Part shown: positions 23,221 to 35,985 of the stretch, piece after piece
Layout: every line of letters begins with the position of its first letter
How positions within the stretch are numbered: the first letter of the stretch is position 1
Assembly: GCA_026874595.1 (NCBI GenBank)
Contig: CM049309.1
Span: 72,896,426 to 72,960,425 of the forward strand
DNA: 64,000 bases
Direction of reading: 5' to 3'
Source of the DNA: Sipunculus nudus
Lineage: Eukaryota > Annelida > Sipuncula > Golfingiida > Sipunculidae
The notes under the pieces: generated by a model
The model's database searches: none
Told to the model about the DNA's origin: nothing
The model's input: only the letters and a program-made list of their open reading frames with translations
Made by a program: the position numbers and the translations under genes

Positions 23221-26200
23221 GGCAAATGGGATCACTGATTTAAAATGAAAGTGGCTATTTTACAATGAGGCCTCATTTGTATCAATTAATGAAACCACTG
23301 GCAGGCCATTTGTGTTTTCTTGCCTTATTCATATTTTAAGCAGCAGCACTGTTGTCCAACTGTAAAACAAGGAGTATTGTTGCAAAAGCAAGGGGTCCCC
23401 TTGGGTGCTATGAAGACTGGTAGGTATAACAAAGAGCGAAGTAGTCATTGAAAAGTCAATAATATAGACCAAACATGAATTGGGGATATATTGGATACAA
23501 TGAGTGAATGGAATAGAAGAGCAAAACAAAAAGGGGATGTTTGATTCAAATGTAGTCATGAATATATTAAGTAGGGTCATATTCAAATTATAAAGACAGA
23601 AAGTCAGGATCCTATGGCGAAAACATGGGCTGCATATAAGCAAGGTCATCGTTTATTTATACGATGATCTGTCCGGGAATTAAAGATACAGCCCTCTTAT
23701 TTCCTGGCTGCTGGCGGCTGGCTGGTGAACAGTAAGCCCCACAGGAATTATACACAGTTCACACAAAACCAACCTTCAATAATGCATGTTCTTGTTACCA
23801 GAATCCCCTTTGTGACAGGGCTGATTTTAAGACAAATTTGTGATAAACCGGTGTCAATGTATGTCATATTTTGCAGTTTAAAAAGCAGCAAAAAATGTTA
23901 CGTCATTGCCATCTTTACTATAAACACTGTCCCTGAAAGTCAACAAGGTATTAATAAATATTCAATAAGCTAAATATTATCAATTTCCTGGCTGCAACAT
24001 GACTAGTCTGTTGCTGTGTGGTGCATAAGGCAGCCATGCTGAGTGCAGACATTATCAGCCATTTTGTTAAGGTTTACATTTCTGAGATGAAATGACCCAT
24101 ATAATATGTTGAGACTGAAAGTGTGTTCTTTAATTGGCTCTCTATGGCTTGCAAATAAGCCAAACATTGTCTGGCCGGGGAACCTTCGGTAAAACAGTCT
24201 GCCATAAAACAAAAAAAACATGCGACAGAAATATTTGAAGCAGTCTGGGGCATTAATATTACCAGCACAGAGTTAATCAGAAACAGAATCTTTTCAGAAG
24301 AAATTAGAAGTCTACAGGTCTACATGTTCCAGACTTTCCCACAACCTGCCAAATGACGACACAAATTCCAATATGGAACTTATAGTCAAAATTAATTGGG
24401 CACATGGGAAGTCCTGCTCTTTTCAAGCACTTAGATCTCCCCTGGTACCTGGTATTTTGCATTCATATCATTTCCACATTCACTCACTTGGAGTAACTCT
24501 TTCATAGTTCTACTGGCATACTTTAACTAATACTTGAATTTAAAAAGTCTTATGTCTGTTCCACCAGTGGTTTCAAACTAAAAAATGATGATTTTTCCCT
24601 AAAACTTCAACATGATCACACAGTTTGACACTAAAGCTGATAAGGGACTATATTAGACCTGGCATGAGATGAAAACCTCATCACACAAAAAAAAATATAT
24701 TTGCAACCTTCTGTTTTTATTTAATCTAGGGCCATATGACATATGGTGTAGACTGAACTGTTTGAGTTTCATTTTCTTAGGATATTTATGACACTAAACA
24801 AACCAATCAGCAGCTTTTAAATATAGGAGTTTGAGCATGTGACCAATGACCTTGACCTTCATCAACAGGGTTGAGATGTTATAAAAAATAGTTTTCTCAG
24901 ATACTGATTTTATTTTGCATTTCTAAAATAGTTTTGTAAGGTCTCATTTTGGTGTTATTCTACTTAATTAGGCCTATGCCCCATTCCTTCATTGCAGCTT
25001 ACTTTCTGGAAGTAATCGCAAATTTATTAATATATTGCAAAATTTCAATTGGCATGCCCACTGTGGAAAAGACTTCTGTTCTAGATATTGATGCTGGCTC
25101 TGTTGTTTTAACCTATTTACTGTTCCATATATATTAATACAGTGGAACAAACAAACATAACATACCAATAAAAATACATTTCTTCTAACACATGGCATAA
25201 ACTATGGTGAAAATGAAGTCATTTTTAGGGTAAGGTCCATCACACTGTCAGATTAGGGTACTGAAGTCTAGCAAAGGAGGTGGAACAGAAACAAGTGAGA
25301 GATACAATACACTGGAGGGACAATACAGGTGAGGTCAAATGAGATCGTGTGAGGTCAAATGAGGTTTTCTCTAGCTATGGAATGGGGAAGAAGCTGAAAT
25401 ATATCTGTCATCTGGATTTCAAGTTTTTTTTTTTTTTGGTATAGGGATAGATTAACACTTAGTCAGTCAGACTGGACTGCAGTTTGAAATTAACTCTGTA
25501 CTGAAGTGAAAGTGGTAGCCAACTTGATTTCACCTGATACTGACAGCTCACAAAAGACAGCTGTCCGGACCACAGCTGTCAGTTTGATCTGACTGGGATT
25601 CCAGTCTGTGATCCATGTCTGTGATCCAGTACACTCAGATCAGTCTGAGAAGCTCAGCGGATAAGTTAACAATGGACTTCCAGGTCAGTTCACATTCATT
25701 AGGCCATGTCTGTCTGGCAAAAATCTCCCGCTTCAGCTTACACAGTCTGATCCTGGTTTAGAGCTTTTCAAACTTCCTAACACTTGCTTAGTCCAAACAC
25801 TGGCACAGGCTGAACTGACACATCCGTGGTTCATGATCTGAGTACAATATTTACTTCTGGTGAGATGGCTATATGTTATCCCCCATGTCTGTCTGTTTGT
25901 TTGTTTGCCTGGTTGTAAGCAGGTTTATGCTAGAACTGCTTCACCATTTTCACCTATTTAAAAAAAATACAAAATAATAAAGTAAAGAGATAAAGGTGAG
26001 GAATTATAGTCTGAAATCACCGACTTTGTCAGTCTCATCTGACTTTACACTTTGCCTTCCTGGTCTTTTGGGCCTCTTAATTCTTGTAGCTTTTCTCGGT
26101 TCCCTGGGGAACATTTAACCCATGCAGTCATATCAGGCGCTAGAGGGTTATTCTTTCTACATTTGCCTTCCTCCCATGACCAGTAACCATTCACTCCTGG

Positions 26201-26730
26201 GTCGCGAGAGTGCACACTTGTGGTTAAGACTTTGCCTAGGAGACTTAGTGCAGACAGCACCCTTAACCATTATGCCAGCATGCTCCACGAAATAAAAAAC
26301 CAAATTCAAAATTTGCTGCAAATTTGAATTAAGCAACAGAGCCTGTAGTCTTGTTTTTCCTTGTTTTATATGACTGGAGGTGGAGTGGGTGACAAGGGTG
26401 AGTGATGTGTAATAAAATACATAACATGACACCTATTCAAAACATTTGTTAAAAATTTTGTTATTAACACAGATACCTCCAACATCTTCAGTTTTTAAGA
26501 TCAACAATCAGTTCTTTTCAATGTAGGTTGGAAAGAGTTCCATGAAAATTGGTATCTACATTACAGAAAATATAATCAAAATTATTCATTCTTTCATAGA
26601 TATGTATTTAATGTTTATATAAGTAAGAACATTTACCACATCTATGAAAATAAAGAGATATCATGATATCTTATCTCCTAAACTTAGTGAAAAATATTGT
26701 GAGTTAAGATATCATGATAGAACTTTGAGG
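23221..26730. other. AT-rich non-coding stretch
   Basis: I see no gene. Isolated AGGTCA-type half-sites occur near 24845-24865 (ACCAATGACCTTGACCTTC). GAGGTCAAATGAG is repeated near 25331 and 25351. Neither is enough to call an element. Confidence 0.45.
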
Positions 26731-26731
26731 C

Positions 26732-26751
26732 GGGGGGGGGGGGGGGGGGGG
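26732..26751 (+). repeat. Poly-G tract, 20 bases
   Basis: An uninterrupted G run. About 70-120 bp upstream the segment 26657-26725 holds two copies of AAGATATCATGATA-type palindromes (GATATCATGATATC at 26657), which may fold back. Confidence 0.85.
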
Positions 26752-27178
26752 ATACGTGATTATGATTTGTGAACAGAGGAACCATCTGGCCAACATGTAG
26801 TAGAATTTTAACACCAGTTGAACCCCTTATTAAGACAAATGAACTTCAACAATTGATGCAATCCTGACGAGAGATTTTATCATAATCTTATACACGTATC
26901 ACCTGGTTTGTAAGGTTTATATTTTATTCTACACTTAATGTTATCCTTGTACCAAAGACATTTCTGCAAGATCAAACCAAATCACTTTCTGGTAAAATTA
27001 AAAAAAAAAAAAATTCAAACAATGATATATACATATGCCAACAGACCCATGAACCACCTTGTGAAAGGCATGGACTGTGCTCATAATAACGATCTCAGTG
27101 GTACGAGAAGTTAAATATAAAATATAAGGAAGATAGGCTTGTTTTCTGCCCATCTTCAAATTCATGCAGACAGGCAAT

Positions 27179-27245
27179 TACAGTAAAACCCCTAACATGA
27201 CCACCTCCCCTTTGGGACCACCCAGAGGAACCATGTTACATATTC
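27179..27245 (+). mobile_element. MITE J3, left end only
   Basis: TACAGTAAAACC at 27179-27190 is identical to the left terminus of J1 and is followed by the family's GACCACC-type blocks. I found no matching right end, so this is a partial copy. Confidence 0.5.
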
Positions 27246-28496
27246 ATGACAAGCTGTCATATATGCTGGGCTAGCACTAAGCACTTTGGTCACCACAGGA
27301 GAGAGGTTTACTTAGTTAGTGATCAGGGGGATGCATGGCCACATGTACCTGGGGGTTTAACTATGGAAGGGGAAGTTGGAGCTATCATATCATATCAGAT
27401 GGCCCATGATAAATTTAACTCAAGGTCATGACCCACCACTTATATGATGACACTCTGAGGAAGTGGTCCCAATTGTGTAAATAGATAATGATTAAAAAGC
27501 ATAAACAGAAAAGAATGACTGTATTTGCGAGTTCAATGATTGAATGAGATATTCTGGATGATCAACAGTTTGTTGAATATTCAGTGCTTATGTAATAAAA
27601 TCCCTGACTTTTGTCCTTTTATTTCAAGTTAGGAGAATATAACCTTTTTGAACACTAATGATCTGCATGTAGGATCAACCATAACGGTTTGTGCCTTGGA
27701 TAATTCATGCCTGTTACAAAATGTTTTGTGCTTACATGTGGACATGAGGGTTAAACCTATCCAGTTTGTGGGCAGTGCAGGCAGTCTACACATGACGCCA
27801 CAAAAACAGAACACATTTTAATGAGGAGTATATGTATATATAAAGCACTGTCCATGTTTTTTGTACGTGTAGCAAAATGGTTGAAAATGTTTTGGTTGGC
27901 CAATTTTGAAATATTTTTACACCACCAGCCAAACAGACTTTTTTAACCAGTTAGGAAACACTTCAAATTGCTGGTTAAGTGTTCAAAACATTTTAAAGCC
28001 ATTTGCAAAATGGTCTGCATTTGTCAAAAGAAAATGGTACAATATTTGTCCAAGATATTCAGACCCTGAAGTAACTGTTCATCTGCTGTGCTTCACATGG
28101 TTACTTTACTATGTCAAGCTTTTTGATGTTTGTAGATATGATTTACTGTAAGATAAATGGTTGCATCACATCCTATTATTGTTTAGTACAAATACACTGG
28201 TACACTTGCAGTCCCTAAATCCCAGCATAATGTTCACGCAATAAAGCTTTAGTAACACACTGGAAGGTATCAAGAAATTGCACAAAAAATCTGCTCGATG
28301 TACATGTCCTTAGTAATGAGTGACTGGGTAATTATAATGCCTCATTAACCTTGCTAAACTACAGGTACAATTGATTTCATTCAAAATCACCACTATATCA
28401 TGTATATTGATATAACTGAGCATTTATTAATAATCAATTTTTCATGAATATCAATTTGCTATATCTTTCATATATATAAATAATAACAAAGACATT

Positions 28497-28530
28497 ATTA
28501 TTATTATTATTATTATCATTATTATCTTTT
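28497..28530. repeat. (ATT)n microsatellite
   Basis: Repeated ATT triplets with a few substitutions. Confidence 0.85.
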
Positions 28531-28896
28531 ATCTATTATTATAATTAAGGTTATGGGTTATATTACATACACTTTTTGGTGTTTTTGGTGGAGATATGTA
28601 TTTTATTTTTGTTCCAATAATAATTAAAATAAATTAACCTTACACATTCCTACCCTGTGCACACACTTTCCTTCAATATAAACTTATATATTTATTATAC
28701 TTGTATTTACCATGGCACATCTGATATTTATATATTCATATCTAGTATAACCATGTATCACATACTATACATTACTGCTTCCACTTTTATACATCTACAC
28801 AAACCATATAACCTGATACTGAGCCCTGTTATTATGCTATTAATACAATTAAAAATTCCTATGAGACACACTTTAATAATTAATTATTGAACTTAC

Positions 28897-29091
28897 CGGA
28901 GGTTCATCCTCTTGGTCTGGCACGGCTTCCCAGCCCTTTTTACGGAAGCACAAACATGAACTAAAGGGCAGAACATCTTTCCATTTCCAACCCATGAGCC
29001 TATGCCCACGGGTGACAACCCGGCAGTGGTAACCCAATGTTCGGGGTGTGACCACCGGCAAAATAAACCAACGCAGGTCTGTCCCTCTCCC
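28897..29091 (-). CDS. Candidate first coding exon, product unknown
   Basis: On the minus strand an open frame runs from just after a TGA at 29094-29092 to 28897. There it meets GTAAGT at 28896-28891, a perfect consensus splice donor. The first in-frame ATG is at 28995-28993, which would give 33 residues before the splice: MGWKWKDVLPF, then a Cys-containing basic patch (CLCFRKKGW), then an acidic end (DQEDEPP). The start context has G at +4 but C at -3, so it is not ideal. GC content is above that of the neighbours and there are no repeats. I do not recognise the protein. An N-terminal membrane-proximal segment (Gly2, basic, Cys) is speculation. No following exon could be identified at lower coordinates. 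It could equally be a chance frame in a conserved non-coding region. Confidence 0.3.
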
Positions 29092-29257
29092 TCAGCTGGC
29101 AGTCCAAATTTTTATATCACTCCAGTGACTGTAACAGTATTCCATGCACCAATTACCTAACAGTACACACTGTATAAGCCACAGCAGCGTTCTGTATTAC
29201 AGTAACAGGCTGTACTGCACGTACCTGTGTATCACGCTGACAGATGCTGCTTGGCTT

Positions 29258-29340
29258 GCAGTATATAAGACAACTGTTGCTGGAACAGAGTCATATTATC
29301 TTGTGATCGTGCATCCAATTCCCAGATGCAGCATCAGTCT
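29258..29340 (+). promoter_or_regulatory. TATA-like promoter candidate
   Basis: TATATAAG at about 29261 is a strong TATA-box match in a locally GC-balanced region. It is on the plus strand, opposite to the candidate exon, so it could only serve an unidentified plus-strand transcript. The nearby (TA)n tract shows that TATA-like strings arise here easily. Confidence 0.2.
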
Positions 29341-29370
29341 GCTGCTGCAGAATATGATATATAAACTGTA

Positions 29371-29408
<38 letters not shown>
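29371..29408. repeat. (TA)n microsatellite
   Basis: About 19 TA dinucleotides, continuing imperfectly to 29420. Confidence 0.95.
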
Positions 29409-29420
<12 letters not shown>

Positions 29421-31230
29421 ATGGTACACCCACCAGCGAGGTGGTGTACAAACGTCCTGCTCTTTCCTTATTCTCTTCTCTCTTTCCGCTGGTAATCTTA
29501 GTCCCAGCAGGCTTGTGCCGTGGCATAAATCACGCCTAATTTTCCTGCTAACCAATGTCAGAAAATCCTCAACCTTCAGTGCTGGAGCAGCTCTGACCAC
29601 AGCTGACTAGCTAGGTTGAGAGGATAGTGTTGCAGAGGTGGTAACTTCTGTACTGAACGAGCTGACCAGTAATGGTCCGCTATGCATGGGCTGGCTCTAG
29701 TACTGAGGTGCTAGCATACCTTGCTTAATGCATGCTTCCTCTACCACTGGTCATTGGCAAGTACCACTGCTTGGCCCACACGGGTGTTCTCTCATTTTGC
29801 TAGGGTCCTGGGCTGTTTGGTACATTATATGCCTACAGACAGTCCTGGCCAGTTCATAAGGTCTCCTGCAAACATTCCCATAATGTAGACTGAATATGTC
29901 CCATGTAGCACAGATCATCACGGCCCCGGATAAACACTCCAATACAGGCAAGCACAAGGGGTCTGTCAGTATTTACCATACAATACTGTCTGTCTATATG
30001 CCTACACAATTATTAATCTAAGATCCATACAGAGCCAGCCTGGCTAATCAGCTGGACCCCTGTGTATAGCCATTGTGGGCTGTCTCCAGCTGTGCAAGTC
30101 CATGAGTTTGAGCGATGCCCACCAAAACATGCCAGAATATACTGAACCACTGCAATTTGTTGTCAACATGTATATGCTGATACACCGCCATGCCGGTTCA
30201 AATGATACCATGGCAGGTCCCCATCACGGAGGCCAAGCGACCCAGCCAGATCATTGGTTTGGTGGCCATCAGGTCTGAGCCAGCACATGGTGGGTGAACA
30301 GTGGGTACATGCACAACAGTCCTGAAAGCCAGTCCCATGGTAATCTGCATCTCAGTCCTGTGTGCCTGCTCCCCCAGGCCTGCATCCGATCTTGACACAG
30401 TACTGTCCGTTCATTTTACAGCAATGGTTCCACTATATCCTCTATCCCTGATGAATATGGTGTCTGACAGCCCGATGGACAGCCAGGCCCCTCAAACTGT
30501 CACAGCAACACAAGCATACAAGGATTTACTGATGAATAATTAATAGCAGCACTGTGGCTAATGTGATCGTGTGTCACTAACAGATGTATTTCTGCATGTG
30601 TGTGTATGTACACACAGACGTACACCAGTGTCAGACAAGCGAGGTCCCAATCCTTATATGCATGCCTTGAATGGCCATACATAAACGTGGCCCTACAGGA
30701 AACTAGACACTTCTTACTTGTAATATTTAATGCACAATTACCAGTATTGCATGCCTGTGACCCGGGCTCTAGCCACCACACACACTTGCGGCCTGGCTGG
30801 CTTGGGAGTGAGCTGGGATCCAGCATATTATCTGTCAAACTTAGTGTATTCACCTGCCTGGCAGCAAAAAGATGTGGTAAATTTTAATCTTATAGTTAGA
30901 GGATGAGGATAGGCCTGCTGTCTTTAACAGCAGATCAATTTTTCCCCTCCCCTGTCTCTTGTCCCCTCACAATCAATATAGCCCAGGGCAGGCTGCTCGA
31001 TCATTTTAGCTATTGCAGATAAATGACTCTGGCTACATTGGTGAGATGTGCTGTCATAAATTTTCATCACTAAACACAAAAGGGAGGAGGGCCGTAATGA
31101 TTATGTGGCCCAGCTGCTTCTAGAGTTCAGCATCGCCTACGTCACCTCCACCTTCGTTACTGACGGCTGCACCATTGCAACTGAAAGCACTGGGCACTGA
31201 CACAAGTGGAAATCTAGAGCTACCTGTCAC
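29421..31230. other. Low-repeat, GC-balanced stretch
   Basis: This stretch stands out for its lack of repeats and lower AT content. Open frames of 67-117 codons occur on both strands (for example 30500-30853 minus), but none resembles a known domain. Lower AT alone makes such frames more frequent. At 31130-31165 there is a TACGTCACC string close to a CRE half-site. It lies upstream of the candidate minus-strand exon and could be promoter or 5' flank. Confidence 0.4.
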
Positions 31231-31936
31231 TGTAAATATTCTAACAAAATGCAAATCAGCAGAAACCATGTTTATTCAGCTCTATATATCTGATAAGAAC
31301 AATTAACTTTAACTTTTCTCTGTTTTGGCTAAATATGGTTAACTTCATACAAACCATTAACAGCACAATTAATGAAAGCAACAAAACAAGATTAATATCT
31401 ACAGGTATCTCATATATTTTTCAATTTAGAAATACCAATTTTTTATAATTATTTGTGTGTGAAAACAGCAGGTCTATTAATTTTTTTTCAAAATCAAATT
31501 TATCTATTTTTATAAAAACAAATTCCAGGCAATTTTGAATCATTAAAGTCAGCAGTCAGCTATTCACGTTCACTTTTCTATAAAATTGATTAGTTCTCAC
31601 TTACTCTGCGTATAAATTAACAAATTCTTCAGATAATTCTTGTTAGGAAAGTTCTTATAATGCCCCTGTGGTGGATATATGAGCTTGTTTATCCAGAAGC
31701 TGTTAGTAAACACAGCCATGCTGAAAAACACAAACAGGGCCTACAGGCCTAATGCGAACCTGTGCAAAGTTTAGGAGTATGAAAGGAGGTTTATTTTAAA
31801 ATTTAATATTGATCCTCTTAAGTCCTGCATATCTACCTTAGTCATTATGTTTTCAGCAAAATGGACATTTCACACCTGCAAGTTTCAGACTAGGACATTT
31901 TAAAACCAGAATATGGGTAGTCGACAAGCGACTATG

Positions 31937-33071
31937 TGTATCCGCAGAAATCAGAGTGAGACAGGTGAAGTGAGGCATGGATTAAGTGGCAAGGGGAATA
32001 GAGTGAGGTGTGTTGCATATTAGCATGGATGTCTGCAGCTTAAACAGGAATGTAGGTGGTGCCACCTGTCATAAAATTGTCCAGGATGTATAAACCTGCA
32101 AAATTTCAGGTGGAGAAGTCAAACCACTGCTGAGATATGAATGATTTTATCCCAAGGCAGATGAACAGATGGATGCTGTGCAAAAATGGTTGCATGTGGC
32201 GCCACCAGTTTTGCCTATGATGAAGAGCTATGTGAGATCTATACACAAGCAAAATTTTGGCCAAATCGGTCAAACTGTTCCCGAGATATGAGCTTGGATG
32301 TCTGCAGAGTAAATGTGAATGTAGGTGGCGCCACCTGTCATAAAATCAAAGAAAGCTGTCCAGGATGTATAAACCTGCAAAATTTCAGGTGGAAAAGTTA
32401 AACCATTGCTGAGATATGAGTAATTTTATCCCAAGGCAGATGAACAGATGGACACTGTGCATAAATGGTTGCAGGTGGCGCCACCAGCTTTGCCTATGAT
32501 GAAGAGCTATGTGAGATCTATATACATGCAAAATTTTAGCCCAATCGGTCAAACGGTTCCCAAGATATGATCTTGGATGTCTGCAGAGTAAAGGTGAATG
32601 TAGGTGGCGCCACCTGTCATAAAATCGACAAAGCTGTCCAGGATATATAAACCTGCAAAATTTCAGGTGGAAAAGTCAACCACTGCTGAGATAAGAGTGA
32701 TATTATCCCAAGGCAGATGAACAGATGGATGCTGTGCAAAAATGGTTGCAGGTGGCGCCACCATTTTTAGTGTATGTTATAAAGCTATCAAAGGGCTACA
32801 TTTGTGCAAAATTTTTAGCCTGATCCGTCAAACAGTTCCCGAGATATGTGGGTTTATGTGTGGAAACAGACGCACAAATGGACGCTGGGCAGAGAGGAAA
32901 GGTCAAAGGTCAACCAAAAATGAGGGCACAACAGTTCACATGACCGATCATAATTCAAAATTTAAAAAAATTTTGCCCAGTGGTTATTGAGGAGTTCTCT
33001 GGAAACCTATGCGGCGATTCGGCGTCTGACTGAAAACAGAGTATACGTAAAACTCTGTTTTGGCGGATACA
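31937..33071 (+). mobile_element. Element F1, nested in G1; 278-bp tandem repeat
   Basis: TGTATCCGC at 31937-31945 with CAGAGT at 31952 mirrors ACTCTGTTTT...GCGGATACA at 33052-33071. Just before the end, AAAACAGAGT (33033-33042) and ACTCTGTTTT (33052-33061) form a 10-bp hairpin. The body repeats with a period of about 278 bp (palindromes at 32324 and 32603; 32195, 32474 and 32751). Each unit is two half-units, both carrying a form of GGTGGCGCCACC. A perfect AGGTCAAAGGTCA lies at 32900-32912. An inverted relative is at 55787-56790. Confidence 0.7.
32324..32335. repeat. Recurring 12-bp palindrome GGTGGCGCCACC
   Basis: Perfect copies start at 5082, 32324, 32474, 32603, 32751, 34835, 36624, 39163, 53488, 56085 and 56234. 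One-base variants include 32195, and 33198 and 56513 (ending CCAA). The surrounding sequence differs between several of these copies, so the motif is more conserved than its context. Confidence 0.9.
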
Positions 33072-35326
33072 ATGATTGTAGCTGACACCACCAGTCTTAT
33101 ATACAACAAAGAGATATATAAATATTCCCAATGTCAGACTGATATGTCAAACTCCTCCTGTGAAATAAGCAGGGACATAGACTGTGCAAAAATTATTGTA
33201 GGTGGCGCCAACAGTCTTGTACACTATAAAGCTACCTGATATGTATAAACATGCCCAATTTTAGGCTGATGTATCAAATTCCTCTGTAGAAATAAGCAGG
33301 CGCATACAGGTGGCACCACCTGTTTTGTAAAAGAGAATACCATCAAAGATGCACAGACATGTCAAAATATCAGTCCAATACATCAAACTTTCCCAGAGTT
33401 TGATGCACTGGGCTGACAAGGCTTAGGTGAATAAGGAAGTTGCCCCGGAGTGACCTGTGACAAATTGCTGCCTCAAGCTACTGCACTGAGTGAACTCATG
33501 ACCTGCACCTGGCTAGACTGAGTGAACTTTTGACCTGTACCTGGCTGCACTGAGTGATCTCTTGACCTGTTGCATAATCTGACACAGTTGACAGTCTGCC
33601 AAAGCTATAAATAGATTCAAGCTGAACTTTGGTGCCAAATATAATACAGTGAGCAGTCTGCCAAAGCTATAAATAGAATGCAGCAACTGCACTGAGTGAA
33701 CTCTTGACCTATACCTGGCTGCACTTTTTCCAATCCTGGCACTGTGCCAAAACTATTTATAGAGCTGACATCATCTTGGCTAAAGGCCAACATCAAGGCA
33801 CTGGCAATCTGTCAATGGTAAACCAAGTGCTGCCATCTGAACACAGAAGTGGTCCCTACTTGAAATAACTTTGAAATTTATTTTCCCAATACAAAATGCT
33901 TTTCAGCTGAGTTTTTATAAAAAAAACAGGAATACATGTAAAAAATTATTACGGATGCATACTGAATGCAAAATTAAAATACAGATATATCTCATTGATG
34001 GAAAATTATTGAATTAAGTTGAGTAGGGATACCAATAATTTATATCCACGTACAGTTGTCTTTATACAGCCACAGAGAGGTGAATATCCATGATTGTAAC
34101 ATTGCCTGGTACGATGAATAACTTAAATCATAAATCTAAATTTTTTAAAAGCTTTTAAAAAAACTTTTATTGTCAATATCAACCAAAGATAACCAGAAAT
34201 CTAAATGTCTAGTGGCATGATGTAATAGATGCTGATAATCTGGTGCCAGGCTAGATGTAACAGCATAGCACAGCTAACATATATGGTAAAATGACTCAAT
34301 TCAATCTCCATAAAATCATTCATGTGGAACCATTAATGACAATTATTATAAGAATTTTTGTAGGGATTATTCTTGTAAAATATTTAACAAACTGGCTTCA
34401 GTGGCATCAGTCGAAAAACGTTTCGCAGGTTTATAACTCATATAGGAAGATACAGCAAACTTGCTAAGTTCAGCTTCCTGTAACTCAGCCAAAAAGCACT
34501 GAACCACAACCATTTGAACAAACTTGAATTATCAACATCTGAGAAAAATTAATGTGTGAGATTAAAGAATTTGGCCCAGTGGTTTTTGAGAAGAAGATCT
34601 TTGTAGCCACTGAGCTAAAATGGGCTGTTATGGCATATGACTAAATTCAGCTTCCCATAACTTAGCCAAAAGTCAATGAAAAGAGACCATTTGAACAAAC
34701 TTCAGAAAACACTACCCTAGGATCATTTCTGTGCAATAGTAAACATTTTGGCCATATGGTTTCAGAGAAGAAGTTTTTTGTAGCCCTCAGTGTGATACAG
34801 GCACTGATGACCCCGTACAAAAAAGGCCGATGCAGGTGGCGCCACCAATACCTCAATTCAGATATGACCTATGTGACCAACATTGGCATAAATTTTGGTG
34901 ATGATAGCTCCAGCCATTTCTGAGATTTAAATTTTAATATGCTTTTTTTCACAGTTAACAAAGTTAAACCTCCTGTAACTCAGCCAAAAATCTCCAAACT
35001 GGAACCATTCGAACAAACTTGAGAAAGATTGTTCCATGGATCATATCTGTGAAATATTGGACAATTTGGCTGGACAATTTCGGAGAAGAAGATTTTTAAA
35101 GGTTTTTTAGCTTTTTCCTTATAAAATCTAAGAAAATACAGTAAGAAAAAAAAATAAACAAAATCCAATATAGTTTTTTCGATGACTGATTATTTGCAAA
35201 AAATTTGGTGATGCTAGCTCCTGCCGTTTTTGAGATAGCTATGGTTAACGTACAGACGATGCACAACGTACGACGCACGACAGACGACACCGCACCATCG
35301 CATAAGCTCACAGGTTCGCTAAAAAA

Positions 35327-35985
35327 CATGCATGCAACCTAAAGTGGTTGGTTGCAAATATGTGGAAGTTGAATGGTTATTATTTGTACAATGCCCTTGA
35401 CACAACTGTGGTTTGTCTGAGTTGCCACCAGATGTCCTTGCTGAATGTGTTTTGATTATTTTTGTTGCCCCCCCCCCCCTGCATGTATAAACATGCAGAT
35501 ATAAACAAAACACACAGCATGTGTGTGGTTGGATCAGCTTTTCTGACTTGTTTTTATGAAAGGTTCAAGGTATTATTTTTAGTACTGGTAAATATATGTC
35601 AGACATCAGAATAGGCCCCTTTAAAACTAGATTTAAGATGGTTGAAACATACACAGGATAGGCTCACCCATAAGGCAGGGCTCAACATTAACAGTTAACC
35701 ACTTGCCCAGGGAATCTAAAGTGTCCAGAAAATGGTGGTAGGGCAACCAAAAGTGGACCTACAACCCCTCGTTGTTGACACTTGACTGTTTCATGCCTCA
35801 CGGCCTATGGCAACGTGTCAACAACAAACTAAGGATTTCCCCTGGCCTTGTTCACCCAATTCAGTGAAAAAGTCTGGTAGAGACCAGACAATAGCTCTGC
35901 TTTCAAATAACTTGGCATGTGAGTATTGTTAGATCATTTCATATTTATTATGGAATCTTACTTGCATAACTGGGCAAGTTGGTCC
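35327..35985. other. Spacer between G1 and G2
   Basis: About 660 bp unlike either element. It contains a 12-base C run at 35468-35479. I see no gene. Confidence 0.5.

Larger units (their letters stand above)
31732..35326 (+). mobile_element. Element G1: 3.6-kb element containing nested F1
   Basis: The head AAACAGGGCC is followed by the palindrome GGCCTACAGGCC (31738-31749) and GCGAACCTGTG at 31754-31764. The last is the exact reverse complement of CACAGGTTCGC at 35309-35319, which is followed by TAAAAAA. Upstream of the tail lies an ACG-rich stretch (35256-35290). From 33072 onward the body matches G2 block for block. No coding frame exceeds about 80 codons. Two GGTGGCGCCACC-type repeat systems lie inside, one belonging to nested F1. 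Confidence 0.75.

Noticed and set aside
29258-29270. TATATAAG as the promoter of the candidate minus-strand exon
   Set aside because: It is on the wrong strand for that exon and close to a (TA)n tract; kept only as a weak plus-strand candidate.
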